Source of the DNA: Streptomyces sp. I6
GTDB lineage: Bacteria > Actinomycetota > Actinomycetes > Streptomycetales > Streptomycetaceae
DNA length: 64,000 bases
Assembly (NCBI GenBank): GCA_003725745.1
Contig: RHDP01000001.1
Span: 2,325,501 to 2,389,500, forward strand
Direction: 5' to 3'
Made by a program: the position numbers and the translations under genes. This document shows, in pieces, positions 54,952-63,675 of this stretch. How positions within the stretch are numbered: the first letter of the stretch is position 1; every line of letters starts with the position of its first letter. The notes beneath the pieces were generated by a model. It saw only the letters and a list, made by a program, of their open reading frames with translations, did no database searches and had not been told where the DNA came from.

Positions 54952-57539
54952 TCAGCTCCACTCCCGGTCGTCGACCCGCGCCGGGCGGGCGAAGTGCACG
55001 CAGTGCTCGACCACCCGGGCGTCCGGGTCCGCCGCTGCGGGGCGCCGCGGCAGGCACTCGGTGAAGACCACCACCGTGTCCGGCCGTTCGGTGAGGCGGT
55101 CCAGCAGGTCCAGGCCGGTGGAGGAGGCGAAGGCCAGCCACAGGGGCTTGCGGGCCCTGTCCCCGCGCCGCGGGGCGCCGCTCTCGCCCCTGACGTACAC
55201 CTCGGCGGGCATGCCGTGCTCGCGCCGCCAGGCGTCCGTCCGCTCCAGGAAGTCCGCCGTCTCCTCGCCCGGTTCCCGGCGCGGCACCTCGGACGCCTCG
55301 ATCCGCCACCGCGCCCGCCGGACCGCCGCACCCGCCACGACGTGCCGGGCCGTCACCGCGTGTCCCGTCTCCGCCGGGTCGTCCGGGCGGGTGCCGTCGG
55401 CGAGGCCCGGGGGCAGCCACCAGGGGTCCGCCAGGACGAGCAGGAACCGGGCCGCTCCGCCGACCAGGTGGCGCGGGACGGTGCCGAGGTAGACGGGGGC
55501 CACCGGGGTGCCGCTGCGGCGGCGCAGCTCCAGCGTGTTCACCCGGCTGTCGTGCGCCAGTTCCAGCTCCTCCAGCGGTACGCACGGACCGGACCGGCGC
55601 GGCGCGGTGGGCCAGTGCAGCGACGTGGGGAGGACACCGCAGCTGTCCCCCTGCAGGGGATTGACCTCGCGGGCCGGGACGAACTCCAGGCACTCGGCGT
55701 CCGGATACAGCGTGCGCACCCAGGCGCGGAGCCGTTCGGCGAAGCCCGCCCCGCGCGGGCCCCCGGTGGACTCGTACAACCGGTGGAAGCGGGCGACCAG
55801 CCCTCCCGTACCCGACGAGACCTGGTTGACGACGAGGAGCGGGCCGTCGTCGTACTCCTCGCAGTCCTGGTAGACGACGGCGACCGAGGGCAGGCAACTC
55901 GACCGCCCCGGACGGGCGGGGCGGGCCGTGCCGGGGGTGGGACCGAAAGCGGCCCCGGGGTCTTCGGTGCCACCGGGAGCACCGCGCCCGGCGGGGCCCC
56001 CGGGCTGGCCGGGGATTGCGGGCCCGCCGGGGATTCCGAAAGCGGCCAGCTCCTGAAAGAAGCCGAACACGTCGTCGCAGACACCGTCCGGGCCGAACCG
56101 CGCCACGAACGCGTCGGTGAGCGCCTGGTACTCGGGAGACACCCGCAGGCTGTCGCACGCGGCCCCGGCATGGCGCCGCAGAACCGCGGCCCGCTCGTCG
56201 TCCCGGGGCGGGCCGGGAGGGTGCCCGCCCGGTCCTCGTAGACCAGGGTCACCTCGCGCAGCGGCCAGTCGTCCGCGGCTCCGAGCGCGTCGAGGGTCTC
56301 CTCCAGCGCTTCGCGCAGCCGCGCCAGGCCGGCGGCCCGGGCCGCCGGGCCGCCGCCGGCGATGGTCGCCAGCTCGCCCGTGGCGGTCAGCAGCCGCCCC
56401 GCCGCCCGGCGGTCCGACGGATCGGGGGACGCGGCCAGTGCAGCGGCGACCCAGTCCAGGAGCCGGTCCTGCGGACAGGGGTCGTCGATGTCCAGCAGAC
56501 CGGCCTCCAGGTACCGGGCCAGCCGGACGGCGGGCAGTCCCCGCGGATCCCGCAGGGCGGCGAACAGGTCCTCCCTTCCGCCGGCGTCCAGGACCTCGTC
56601 GTCCGACCAGGCCCAGCCGTCGGTCACCGACTGCCGGGGCTCGCTCAGCCGGGCGGTGGGGCCCGCGGCGCGCAGGGAGCCGTTGACCCGCCAGCGGACC
56701 AGGCCGCGCACCCCGTCCCGGACCGCCGCGGCCCGCAGCAGCACCCGGCCGACCAGGGGGTGCAAGGAGACCCGGACCCGTGCGCCGTGGTCCGCTCCCG
56801 GGACGGCGACATGGGTGAGCGACGACAGCGGGCTGGCCTTGAGCGCGGACCGTACGGCGTACCCGTACGCGGTGAGGCGTTCCCCCCGGTCCAGCGGCCG
56901 CCCGCCCGGCTGCCGCACGCGGCGGGAGAACACGGGTGAGACCAGCGCCAGCGCGCCGGACACCGCGGGCAGGCCCATGAGGTGCCGCAGCGTCCGCTCC
57001 TCGGCCGGTTCCGCGGCCCCGGCACGCAGCCGCAGCAGCTGCCGCAGCCCGGCGAGGGCCCCGGCCCGTTCCACCCAGCGTTCCAGTGCCGAGGTGTCCC
57101 TCGGCATCGGCGCGAGTGCCTCGCGGACCAGTGCGAACAGCTCCGGCGCCACGGGGTCCGGCCGTCCGGCGTGCGCCGCCCTCCGCCAGCGCAGCACCGA
57201 CCGGCGCGCGCCGGTGGTCGGCATCAGCGGTACGGCGTCGTACAGCAGTCCGGTCACCGCCGGTGCCAGGGCGGCCAGTTCCCGGCGGGCCGCGGCGATC
57301 CGGTCCAGGACCTCGGCGACCTGCTCGGCCGCCAGGGGTGCCACGTCGGCCGCCGGAAGCCCGGCGACCCTGCTCAGGGCCGGGCCCTCGGCCAGGAGGT
57401 GTCCGGCGGCAGGTGTGTCCACGGCCGGCGTCGCGGTCGGGAGACGCGTGGCGGTCGGGGCCTGCGCCGCCGCGGAGGGCTGCGCCACCGCCGGAACCCG
57501 GGGCGAGGGCGAGGGCTGCCTCTCGGTCGAGGTCGTCAT
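54952..57539 (-). CDS. LanB-type dehydratase, tRNA-Glu-dependent glutamylation subunit (frameshifted; probable 1-base loss)
   Basis: About 862 residues when repaired. After a Pro/Ala-rich N-terminus come PVAPELFALVREALAPMPRD, VSGALALVSPVFSRRVRQ, YGYAVRSALKASPLSSLTHVAV and VRGLVRWRVNGSLR, typical of the lantibiotic-dehydratase N domain. One base is missing in CCCGGGG at 56201-56210 (after GTLPARP), then RDDERAAVLRRHAGAACDSLRV continues to the C-terminal half (AECLEFVPAREVNPLQGDSCG, VLPTSLHWPTAP). It transfers glutamate from Glu-tRNA to Ser/Thr of the precursor. ATG 57539 overlaps the M50 gene stop (ATGA). Confidence 0.83.
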
Positions 57540-58678
57540 CACGCGCCCCCGAACAGCACCAGCAGGGAACGTACGCAGAACACCGCGACGAGCAGCGCGT
57601 AGGCCAGGCAGACGACTCCGAACACCTGGTAGCGCAGTTGCCGGGAGCGGCTCCGCACGGCGAGCCAGCTCGGCGGCGGCTCCCGCAGCACCCGGCACCG
57701 CAGCGCGGTGAAGGCGCGCGAGCGCAGGTTCAGTGTGCCCATGGCCGACTCCAGCGCGTGGTATCCGTCGGTGGGGAGCAGCGGGTTCAGGTTCGCCAGC
57801 AGCAGGCCGATCTGCAGCCAGACCATCAGCACGCAGAGCTGCCCGAACTGGCCCTCGGCGTACCTCGACAGTGCCGACCAGCCACCCAGCCACAGCACGT
57901 CCTGGGCCACTCCGGCCAGGGCGATGACCACCCGGGACCCGCGGCCGGGGAGCCGGTGGGCGTCGGTGCGGTCCACATAGGCCACGGGGACCAGGTAGAA
58001 GAGGAGGCCGACGCCGATCTCCCGGACGGGGACGCCGTAGTAGCGGCAGGCCAGTCCGTGGGACAGTTCGTGCAGCCCGGTCTGCAGCAGCATGCTGCAG
58101 ACGACGATCGTCCAGCCCCACACCGGGAGGGACAGGTCCGGCCCGCCGGACGCGAGGGGAGCGGCGAGCACCGACCCCGCACCCCACACGGCAAAGACGG
58201 CGGCGGCCGTCCAGAGGAGGCCGAACGGGAGCGGTGCGCGGCGGAGCAGCGCGGCGGGCGGGTCCAGCACGGCGTTGACCCGGGAGCCCACCAGCGGCCG
58301 GCGAGGCATGTGACTGCGGCGTGCGAAGCGCACGGCCGAGGTGTCCCGGCCGCCGTCCGGGGGCACGCTCAGCAGTCCGGCGGCGCGCAGTTCCCCGAGG
58401 AAGTCCAGCACCACCTGCTGGGTGGAGCCGTCACCGCCTCCCGTGCGCGAGGCGCGGGCGGCGAACTCCCGCCCGGTCATGGAGCCGTCGAGGGCCGTGA
58501 GGATCGCGGCCCCGCTCTTCGACAGCCGGGTGTAGTGGCCGCTGACCGGGTCGTAGGCGAGCGGTTCGTGGTGCAGACCCTCGGTGATCTCGACGTCGGG
58601 GCGCATGGTCGGGCGCTCGGTGTCGAGCCAGGACGGCTCAGCGCTGCCGGAGGCGACGTCGGTGGACGGGGCGGTCAT
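57539..58678 (-). CDS. M50-type membrane metallopeptidase with N-terminal PqqD-like domain
   Basis: 379 residues. Residues about 35-95 look like a PqqD/RRE-type winged helix (YTRLSKSGAAILTALDGSMTGREFAARA). Then come about eight membrane spans with the zinc motif HELSHGLACRYYGV (HExxH) and NLNPLLPTDGYHALE, the second metal-ligand motif (NxxPxxxxDG) of site-2-protease-like enzymes. It could cleave leaders at the membrane or help export. ATG 58678 overlaps the next gene's stop (ATGA), so it is firmly in the RiPP operon. Confidence 0.83.
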   Translation of the reverse strand: MTAPSTDVASGSAEPSWLDTERPTMRPDVEITEGLHHEPLAYDPVSGHYTRLSKSGAAILTALDGSMTGREFAARASRTGGGDGSTQQVVLDFLGELRAAGLLSVPPDGGRDTSAVRFARRSHMPRRPLVGSRVNAVLDPPAALLRRAPLPFGLLWTAAAVFAVWGAGSVLAAPLASGGPDLSLPVWGWTIVVCSMLLQTGLHELSHGLACRYYGVPVREIGVGLLFYLVPVAYVDRTDAHRLPGRGSRVVIALAGVAQDVLWLGGWSALSRYAEGQFGQLCVLMVWLQIGLLLANLNPLLPTDGYHALESAMGTLNLRSRAFTALRCRVLREPPPSWLAVRSRSRQLRYQVFGVVCLAYALLVAVFCVRSLLVLFGGA

Positions 58679-59469
58679 CACCGCTCCCCGGTACGGTCGG
58701 CCGGTGCCGGTGCCGGTGCCGGTGCCGGGGCGGACCGGACCGGACGGGGGGAGCCGAGGGCCAGTCCGATCAGCTGTGCCCGGCCGGACCCGTCGATGCC
58801 CAGATGGGTGCGTCCCGCCGCACCGAGCACACCGGCGAACACGGAGCCGGCGGCTCCGAGGGAGAGGGCCGCGAGCCACGTGGCGTGGGCCAGCGCCGCG
58901 CCGCGCGCCAGCAGCAGCCGGTGGCCCCCCGCCCCGTGCCGTTCGGCGGTCGCCGCCAGGTCGCCGTGGACCACTACCAGGGCCGGGGCATCGCCGAACT
59001 CCAGTTGCAGCACGAGGTCGGCGAGCGGCGGCAGGTCGCGCGGCTCGGGCTCCAGCCGCCGCTCCCCGGGGACATAGTGGTGGCAGCCGTCCGGAACGCC
59101 CAGGAGCCGCTGGACCAGTACGGTCGCGGACGGCGCCGGGAGTGTGGGGAAGGCCGGCCGCCACAGCCGCTCGTCCTGCTCGAAGGCGTAACCGAGGGCC
59201 TGGACGAGGACGTCCCCGTCCAGGGGTTCGGGTGCCCAGTGCCGCTGGGCGGTGCGGCGGCGCAGCGCCTGGACGGGGTCGCCGGGCAGTGGGGGAGCCG
59301 CGCCGGGCCGGAAGCCGGCGGTGGCGGTGGACGCCGTGGCGGCCGTGGCGGTGGACACGGTGGCGGACGCGGTGGCCGTGGTGGCGGACGCGGTGGCCGT
59401 GGTGGCGGACGCGGTGGGCGGTGCGGCCAGCAGCTCCTCGGTGAGGCGGGCCGTGTCGATCAGCGGCAC
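58678..59469 (-). CDS. nitroreductase-fold protein, SagB/McbC-like
   Basis: 263 residues. An Ala/Thr/Ser repeat linker (SATTATASATTATASAT) near residue 25 is followed by a nitroreductase-like domain (LRRRTAQRHWAPEPLDGDVLVQALGYAF...RGAALAHATWLAALSLGAAGSVFAG). Several FMN-site residues expected in active azoline dehydrogenases are not obvious, so it may be a partner of the larger fusion protein. GTG 59469 has AAGGGAG and overlaps the fusion gene's end by 10 bp. Confidence 0.7.
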   Translation of the reverse strand: MPLIDTARLTEELLAAPPTASATTATASATTATASATVSTATAATASTATAGFRPGAAPPLPGDPVQALRRRTAQRHWAPEPLDGDVLVQALGYAFEQDERLWRPAFPTLPAPSATVLVQRLLGVPDGCHHYVPGERRLEPEPRDLPPLADLVLQLEFGDAPALVVVHGDLAATAERHGAGGHRLLLARGAALAHATWLAALSLGAAGSVFAGVLGAAGRTHLGIDGSGRAQLIGLALGSPRPVRSAPAPAPAPAPADRTGER

Positions 59470-61217
59470 GAGCCGCTCCCTTCGTCGTGGAGCCGAACGG
59501 CGGCGGTGATGAGCGCGGGCCCGGCGGCACCCACGAGGAGTTCCCGGTGCCGTTGCAGGGGGTGGGGGTCGAGCAGGCCGTGCGCCAGCCCGATCGCCCG
59601 GGCCGTGAGAGCGAGCTGGGCCAGCGCGCATCCGGTGTCGAGGTTCCCCACGCGGTAGGCGAAGGGACCGTACTTCCGGGCGACGCGGCCGACGTCCGAG
59701 GCGAGGACCAGGTGCACGCCGGGCCGTGTCCCGCCGTCCTCGGCTTCCCCGCCCAGTGCCGCGAGGAGGGTGCCGAGGTGTTCGGTGTGGGGGTGCATGG
59801 CGGTGAGCGCGTGGTCGGCGGCGTCGTAGTAGTGGACGCCGTCGGGGAGGCCGGGGACGTCCCGGAGCAGCGCGTAGACATGGGGGGAGCCCAGGTTGCC
59901 GCCGGTCGGGGCCCACCGGTTGACCCGGGTGGGGTCGGTGGACTCCCCCTCGTCGCCGGGGCCGCGCAGCCCGGCGGTGAAGCGCATCAGCGCCGCCAGG
60001 GCTTCCGGCCACGGTGGCGGTTCCGCGCCGGCGGTGAGCTTCTCCAGGTCCGCCAGGGAAGCGTCGGGCAGCGGAAGCCGCGGGTTGTTGGGGTACCTCA
60101 GCCGCTCGAACTGGAGCCCGACGTTCTCCGGGCGGAAGTGGTGCTGGTGCGCCTTGGGGTTGACCAGATGCCGGGGAGGGAAGGCCACGGCGTGCTCGTA
60201 GTGCAGCGGCCCGTCCTCCGGGAGGCCGTCGCGACCCGCGGCGGTCGGGTAGCAGGCACGGCAACCGACTTCGGGGGTCAGTTTGTACGTGGTGGTGGAC
60301 AGGTCCGCGAGGTCCACCACGAGCCGCCCGCCGAGGGACTGGACCGGCTCGCCCCGCAGCAGCAGGGCCCGCAGTTCCTCGGCGATCAGTCCGGCCGCGG
60401 TCGCCGCGCCCGGGGTGGGGGCCGCGTCCAGGAACTCCTCGGGTGGCAGGGGCCGGAGCGCGACGGCGCCACGGGCGCAGTGCGCGCAGGCGGTCGCCGA
60501 CGGGTCCACCAGGGGCCCCACGGCGACCCGTCCGTCCCGCTCGTCCGCCAGCAGCAGCCGGCTGCCGCGCCGGGCGCTCTCCTCGACGATCCGGTCGACC
60601 GTCGCGCGGGGCGCCGCGAGGTCGGCCACGACCAGTGCGTCCTCGGGTGCCTCCTCGCCGGGCGCGAGCGGGAGCACATCGGTGATCCCGAGATCGGCCA
60701 GTGCCGTCCGCAGGGGCTGCTGCCAGGACGCCCGTACGCTCAGCCGCACCCGGGCCCGTGCCGCGGCGAGCGCCGCATGGCTGGAATGGGGGTGGACGCG
60801 GGCGCAGTCCAGCGTCCGCGACATCCAGACCGCGGCCGGCTCCGACGGCCCGTCGCCCTCCGGTGGGGGTACGGTCTGTGCCGCGTCCTCCAGCACCCCG
60901 GCGAAGTAGAGGGTGGCGACGGCCTGGTGGACGGCCGAGTCGCTCCAGCCGGTCGCCCGGGCCAGCCCGGCGATGTCCCGGCTGCCGTCCAGGAGGGGCA
61001 GCAGGAGCCGCCGGAGGGCCGAGGCCGAGGCGCCGCGCAGATGCTGGCGTTCGGCGCCTCCGTCGATGACCACGCCGTCCGGTGTGTCGACCACATGGAG
61101 CCCCCGGCAGAGCTGCGGGCGGGCGGGAAGGCGGAACTGGGGATCGGTGCTCACGGCCGCGGCGACGACCGCCGCGGGCGTGCCGCGCTGTCCCGGCTCG
61201 CTGACGAGGGCGCTCAC
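59460..61217 (-). CDS. E1-like leader-binding domain fused to azoline dehydrogenase (nitroreductase)
   Basis: 585 residues. Residues 20-120 resemble the RiPP-recognition/E1-like region of TOMM cyclodehydratases (FRLPARPQLCRGLHVVDTPDGVVIDGG, then an HTH-like ATGWSDSAVHQAVATLYFAGVL). A Rossmann-like middle has zinc-type Cys (CAHC, CRAC). Residues 360-585 are a SagB-type nitroreductase (RWAPTGGNLGSPHVYALLRD, YYDAADHALTAMHP, GNLDTGCALAQLALTARAIGLAHGL) that would oxidise azolines to azoles with FMN. GTG 61217 overlaps the upstream stop (GTGA). Confidence 0.8.
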   Translation of the reverse strand: MSALVSEPGQRGTPAAVVAAAVSTDPQFRLPARPQLCRGLHVVDTPDGVVIDGGAERQHLRGASASALRRLLLPLLDGSRDIAGLARATGWSDSAVHQAVATLYFAGVLEDAAQTVPPPEGDGPSEPAAVWMSRTLDCARVHPHSSHAALAAARARVRLSVRASWQQPLRTALADLGITDVLPLAPGEEAPEDALVVADLAAPRATVDRIVEESARRGSRLLLADERDGRVAVGPLVDPSATACAHCARGAVALRPLPPEEFLDAAPTPGAATAAGLIAEELRALLLRGEPVQSLGGRLVVDLADLSTTTYKLTPEVGCRACYPTAAGRDGLPEDGPLHYEHAVAFPPRHLVNPKAHQHHFRPENVGLQFERLRYPNNPRLPLPDASLADLEKLTAGAEPPPWPEALAALMRFTAGLRGPGDEGESTDPTRVNRWAPTGGNLGSPHVYALLRDVPGLPDGVHYYDAADHALTAMHPHTEHLGTLLAALGGEAEDGGTRPGVHLVLASDVGRVARKYGPFAYRVGNLDTGCALAQLALTARAIGLAHGLLDPHPLQRHRELLVGAAGPALITAAVRLHDEGSGSCR

Positions 61218-61873
61218 CGCTCGCCTCCCGCCGCGGTGCCCGTGGCGAGCGGCAGCTCGTCGGCGAGCCACCGCCAGCCGTCGTCCGGGTCCACCGGCGT
61301 GCCGCACTCCTCGCAGCCGTGGACGCCGATGACCGTGTCGGAGAACAGCGACCGGCTCAGCATGTTGTAGAAGGTCACCTGCCCGGGTACGGCACCGTCG
61401 CCGGTGCGGTAGCGGGTGAGGAGGTCCACGGCGAGGCCGGCCGCGATCATGGCCTGCGCGTCGGTGAACCCGGCGATCCCGTGGCCGGGGTCGGCCGCCC
61501 TCGACTCCTGCAGGGCCCGGGAGACCTCGCGCCCCCGCTCGTGCTGGGTCCGGCGCCGGGTGTAGCAGGAGTGGCAGGGGCCCTCGCCCGGCACGACCAG
61601 GGGGCCGATCCTGATGAGGGGGAACTCCTGGACGACCGGGAGCCAGGTCGTGCGGCACGCGCTGTGCAACCGGGCGACCCCCTCCAGGAGTGCGGGTTCG
61701 TCCCGCCAGAGGGCGAGCACGCGGAGCGTGGTGTGGGGCCACTCGGCGGACCGGCTCCCGAGGGCGTCGGCGGTGGCGGAGGGCCAGTCGGTGAGCGCGG
61801 TCAGGTGGTCGGCGACCCTCCTGCCGAACGTCCCGGTCCACAGGATGTGCGCGGGTGCGGTGGTGAACGGCAC
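61214..61873 (-). CDS. TOMM cyclodehydratase E1-like partner (ocin-ThiF type)
   Basis: 219 residues. HILWTGTFGRRVADHLTAL begins a ThiF/E1-like nucleotide-fold domain. CHSC and CEEC (about residues 100 and 190) form the structural zinc site. The stretch FPLIRIGPLVVPGEGPCHSCYTRR is the TOMM hallmark. It should deliver the precursor leader to YcaO. GTG 61873 with AGGAGAG upstream, 12 bp after ycaO. Confidence 0.83.
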   Translation of the reverse strand: MPFTTAPAHILWTGTFGRRVADHLTALTDWPSATADALGSRSAEWPHTTLRVLALWRDEPALLEGVARLHSACRTTWLPVVQEFPLIRIGPLVVPGEGPCHSCYTRRRTQHERGREVSRALQESRAADPGHGIAGFTDAQAMIAAGLAVDLLTRYRTGDGAVPGQVTFYNMLSRSLFSDTVIGVHGCEECGTPVDPDDGWRWLADELPLATGTAAGGER

Positions 61874-61885
61874 GGCGGTTCTCTC

Positions 61886-63250
61886 CTAGGCGAAGGGCTG
61901 CGGGTGGGGGTTGAGTGCGTGTTCCGGGTGACTGGTGAGCCCCATCGCGACCGGTGCCCGGTAGAGCCGGGGGTGCGCCAGGTAGCGGTTGCGGTGCACG
62001 AAGGACAGCGGCATCAGCTGGGGTACGACCACCCGTACCGAGCGGAGTCCGGCGCGCCGGGCCTCGTCCGTCGTCAGCTCCACCGCGATCACCTCGGCGT
62101 CCACCGCGGCCAGCCGCTCCACCAGCCAGGACAGCTGCCGTTCCGGAGGGCCGGCCGGTGCCCGCGGGAGGTCCGCGGGCACCCGGGTGGTGCGCTGCCC
62201 GCTCAGCAGGAAGTCGAAGGCGTCACGCCGCTCGGGGCGCCCCATGTGGAGGGCGCCGTGCAGCACACTGGTGAAGTCCCGCGGGTCCTCGGGGACGGTG
62301 TGCGGGGCCTGCAGGGCGATGCGCGAGGAGGCCGCCTCCCGGTAGATCTTGCGGATGACCTCGGCGGGGTCGGTCCCGGTCGCGCACATCACGAGCTGGC
62401 CCAGGGTGTCGTTGTGGTCGCTGAGCACGACCGCGTAGACCGTGGGAACGCCCACGTCCGTGGTGGCGTCGTAGAAGCGGTACTCCACGAAGCCGTCCCT
62501 GACCCGCCGGTGCTGCTCCCGCAGGGACGGCTCGCCGGCGACGTCGATCTCCGGCAGTTCGAGGCGCTGGAGCCAGACCAGCGCGATCGCGTCGCGTTCG
62601 ATCGCCTCGCAGATACCGTTCACCAGCGCCTGGTGCAGATCCGAGTGGATCGCGCAGCCGGTCGAGATGGGGTTGGCGATCCGCTCTCCCATCGCCTCGT
62701 GCGCGGTGAACAGCCAGACGTAGGACGCGGGGATCCAGACCGGGCGGCTGCGGGTGAGCGACCAGCCGCGCACCCAGCGCTGCGGCAGCGAACTGTCGGG
62801 GTGGATCAGCCAGTTCGCCTCGTCGGACAGCTCCGTCTCCGAGCAGCGCGGGAGCGCGTCGAGGTCGACCGCCTCGTCGCCGAGCTCGTCCGCGGTCGCC
62901 CAGCGCACCAGTTGCGGCTGGTAGAAGGAGTTGGTGTAGCGCTCCAGGGCCTCGGCGACACTGATCAGCCGGGCCCGCTCGGGGTCGGTGCCGCCTCCGG
63001 CACCGTCCAGCCCCTGGGGCTGGGCGGGGGTGTCGGACCAGAGGGCGGTGGGGTCGCCGATGGACGAGACGAAGACCGAGTAGGGGGGCTCGCCCGGCAG
63101 GTTGGGAAGGAGCTGGGACCCCCGCACCGGCCGCCCGGCAGGCCCGACGACGGCCTCCAGCCGCCGGAGCCCGGCGAGGTCGTCCTCCGTCGCGCCGTCC
63201 CCCCGGTCCGCGGCGGCGGTCCGGTCGTCCCTCGCACGTGCATCCAGCAC
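61886..63250 (-). CDS. YcaO-domain cyclodehydratase
   Basis: 454 residues. ATP-binding YcaO signatures: SVAEALERYTNSF, NPISTGCAIHSDLHQALVNG and ICEAIERDAIALVWLQRLEL. The C-terminus NPHPQPFA is the Pro-rich end that organises the active site in azoline-forming YcaOs. It phosphorylates the amide backbone and cyclises Cys/Ser/Thr to azolines. GTG 63250 is preceded by AGGAGG at 6 nt. First gene of the operon; all following genes overlap or are spaced under 15 bp until the precursor array. Confidence 0.93.
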   Translation of the reverse strand: MLDARARDDRTAAADRGDGATEDDLAGLRRLEAVVGPAGRPVRGSQLLPNLPGEPPYSVFVSSIGDPTALWSDTPAQPQGLDGAGGGTDPERARLISVAEALERYTNSFYQPQLVRWATADELGDEAVDLDALPRCSETELSDEANWLIHPDSSLPQRWVRGWSLTRSRPVWIPASYVWLFTAHEAMGERIANPISTGCAIHSDLHQALVNGICEAIERDAIALVWLQRLELPEIDVAGEPSLREQHRRVRDGFVEYRFYDATTDVGVPTVYAVVLSDHNDTLGQLVMCATGTDPAEVIRKIYREAASSRIALQAPHTVPEDPRDFTSVLHGALHMGRPERRDAFDFLLSGQRTTRVPADLPRAPAGPPERQLSWLVERLAAVDAEVIAVELTTDEARRAGLRSVRVVVPQLMPLSFVHRNRYLAHPRLYRAPVAMGLTSHPEHALNPHPQPFA

Positions 63251-63675
63251 TGGCTGCCTCCTGTCATCCGTGCGCAGCGATCGGCTGAAGCCAACCGGTG
63301 GGCCGGTGGAGGAGGCATCACGCGTCGGGGGTGAAACGCGTTCCGGGGGCTGGACGGCGTGAGGGTGACGGAGCATCACCCGTCGTGCGAGGCGACGTGG
63401 CGGGCACTCCCACGCCGGGCGGCACCGCACACCCACCGGACGCCCCCACGCCGGGCAGCACCACACACCCACCGGACGCCCCCACGCCGGGCAGCACCAC
63501 ACACCCACCGGACGCCCACACCCCGGGCAGCACCACACACCCACCGGACACCCACACCCCAGGCAGCACCCCACCGCACACCCACCGGACACCCACACCC
63601 CAGGCAGCACCCCACCGCACACCGGCGTCGGCGACCGGGGAGCGTGGTCCCGGCGCCGGCGGGGGCCGTGCGGGA
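63251..63675. other. 425-bp upstream region of the RiPP operon
   Basis: Lies between ycaO and the luxR-type gene, both read leftward. It should carry the operon promoter, probably in 63251-63400. The rest is dominated by a 36-bp tandem array. No separate gene supported. Confidence 0.55.
63409..63625. repeat. 36-bp tandem repeat, about 5.5 copies
   Basis: Unit contains ACACCCACCGGACGCCC, CCACGCCGGGCAGCACC and variants. Copies begin at 63409, 63445 and 63481 at exact 36-bp spacing, then diverge (GACACCCACACCCCAGG) with a 6-bp insertion in the last ones. Contiguous, without spacers, so not a CRISPR. Confidence 0.88.

Noticed and set aside
52816-57539. Thiopeptide assignment of the RiPP cluster
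   Set aside because: The cores lack the usual Ser1/Ser10-13 Cys-dense pattern and there is only one SpaB_C-type protein; kept as an alternative, not as the call.
63251-63622. Cys-rich N-terminal extension of YcaO through the 36-bp repeats (CCPxxGRPVGVW units, in frame)
   Set aside because: The AGGAGG site and GTG 63250 give a normal YcaO N-terminus; the repeats read equally openly in other frames and have no start signal.
63409-63625. CRISPR array
   Set aside because: Units are contiguous with no unique spacers and no cas genes nearby.
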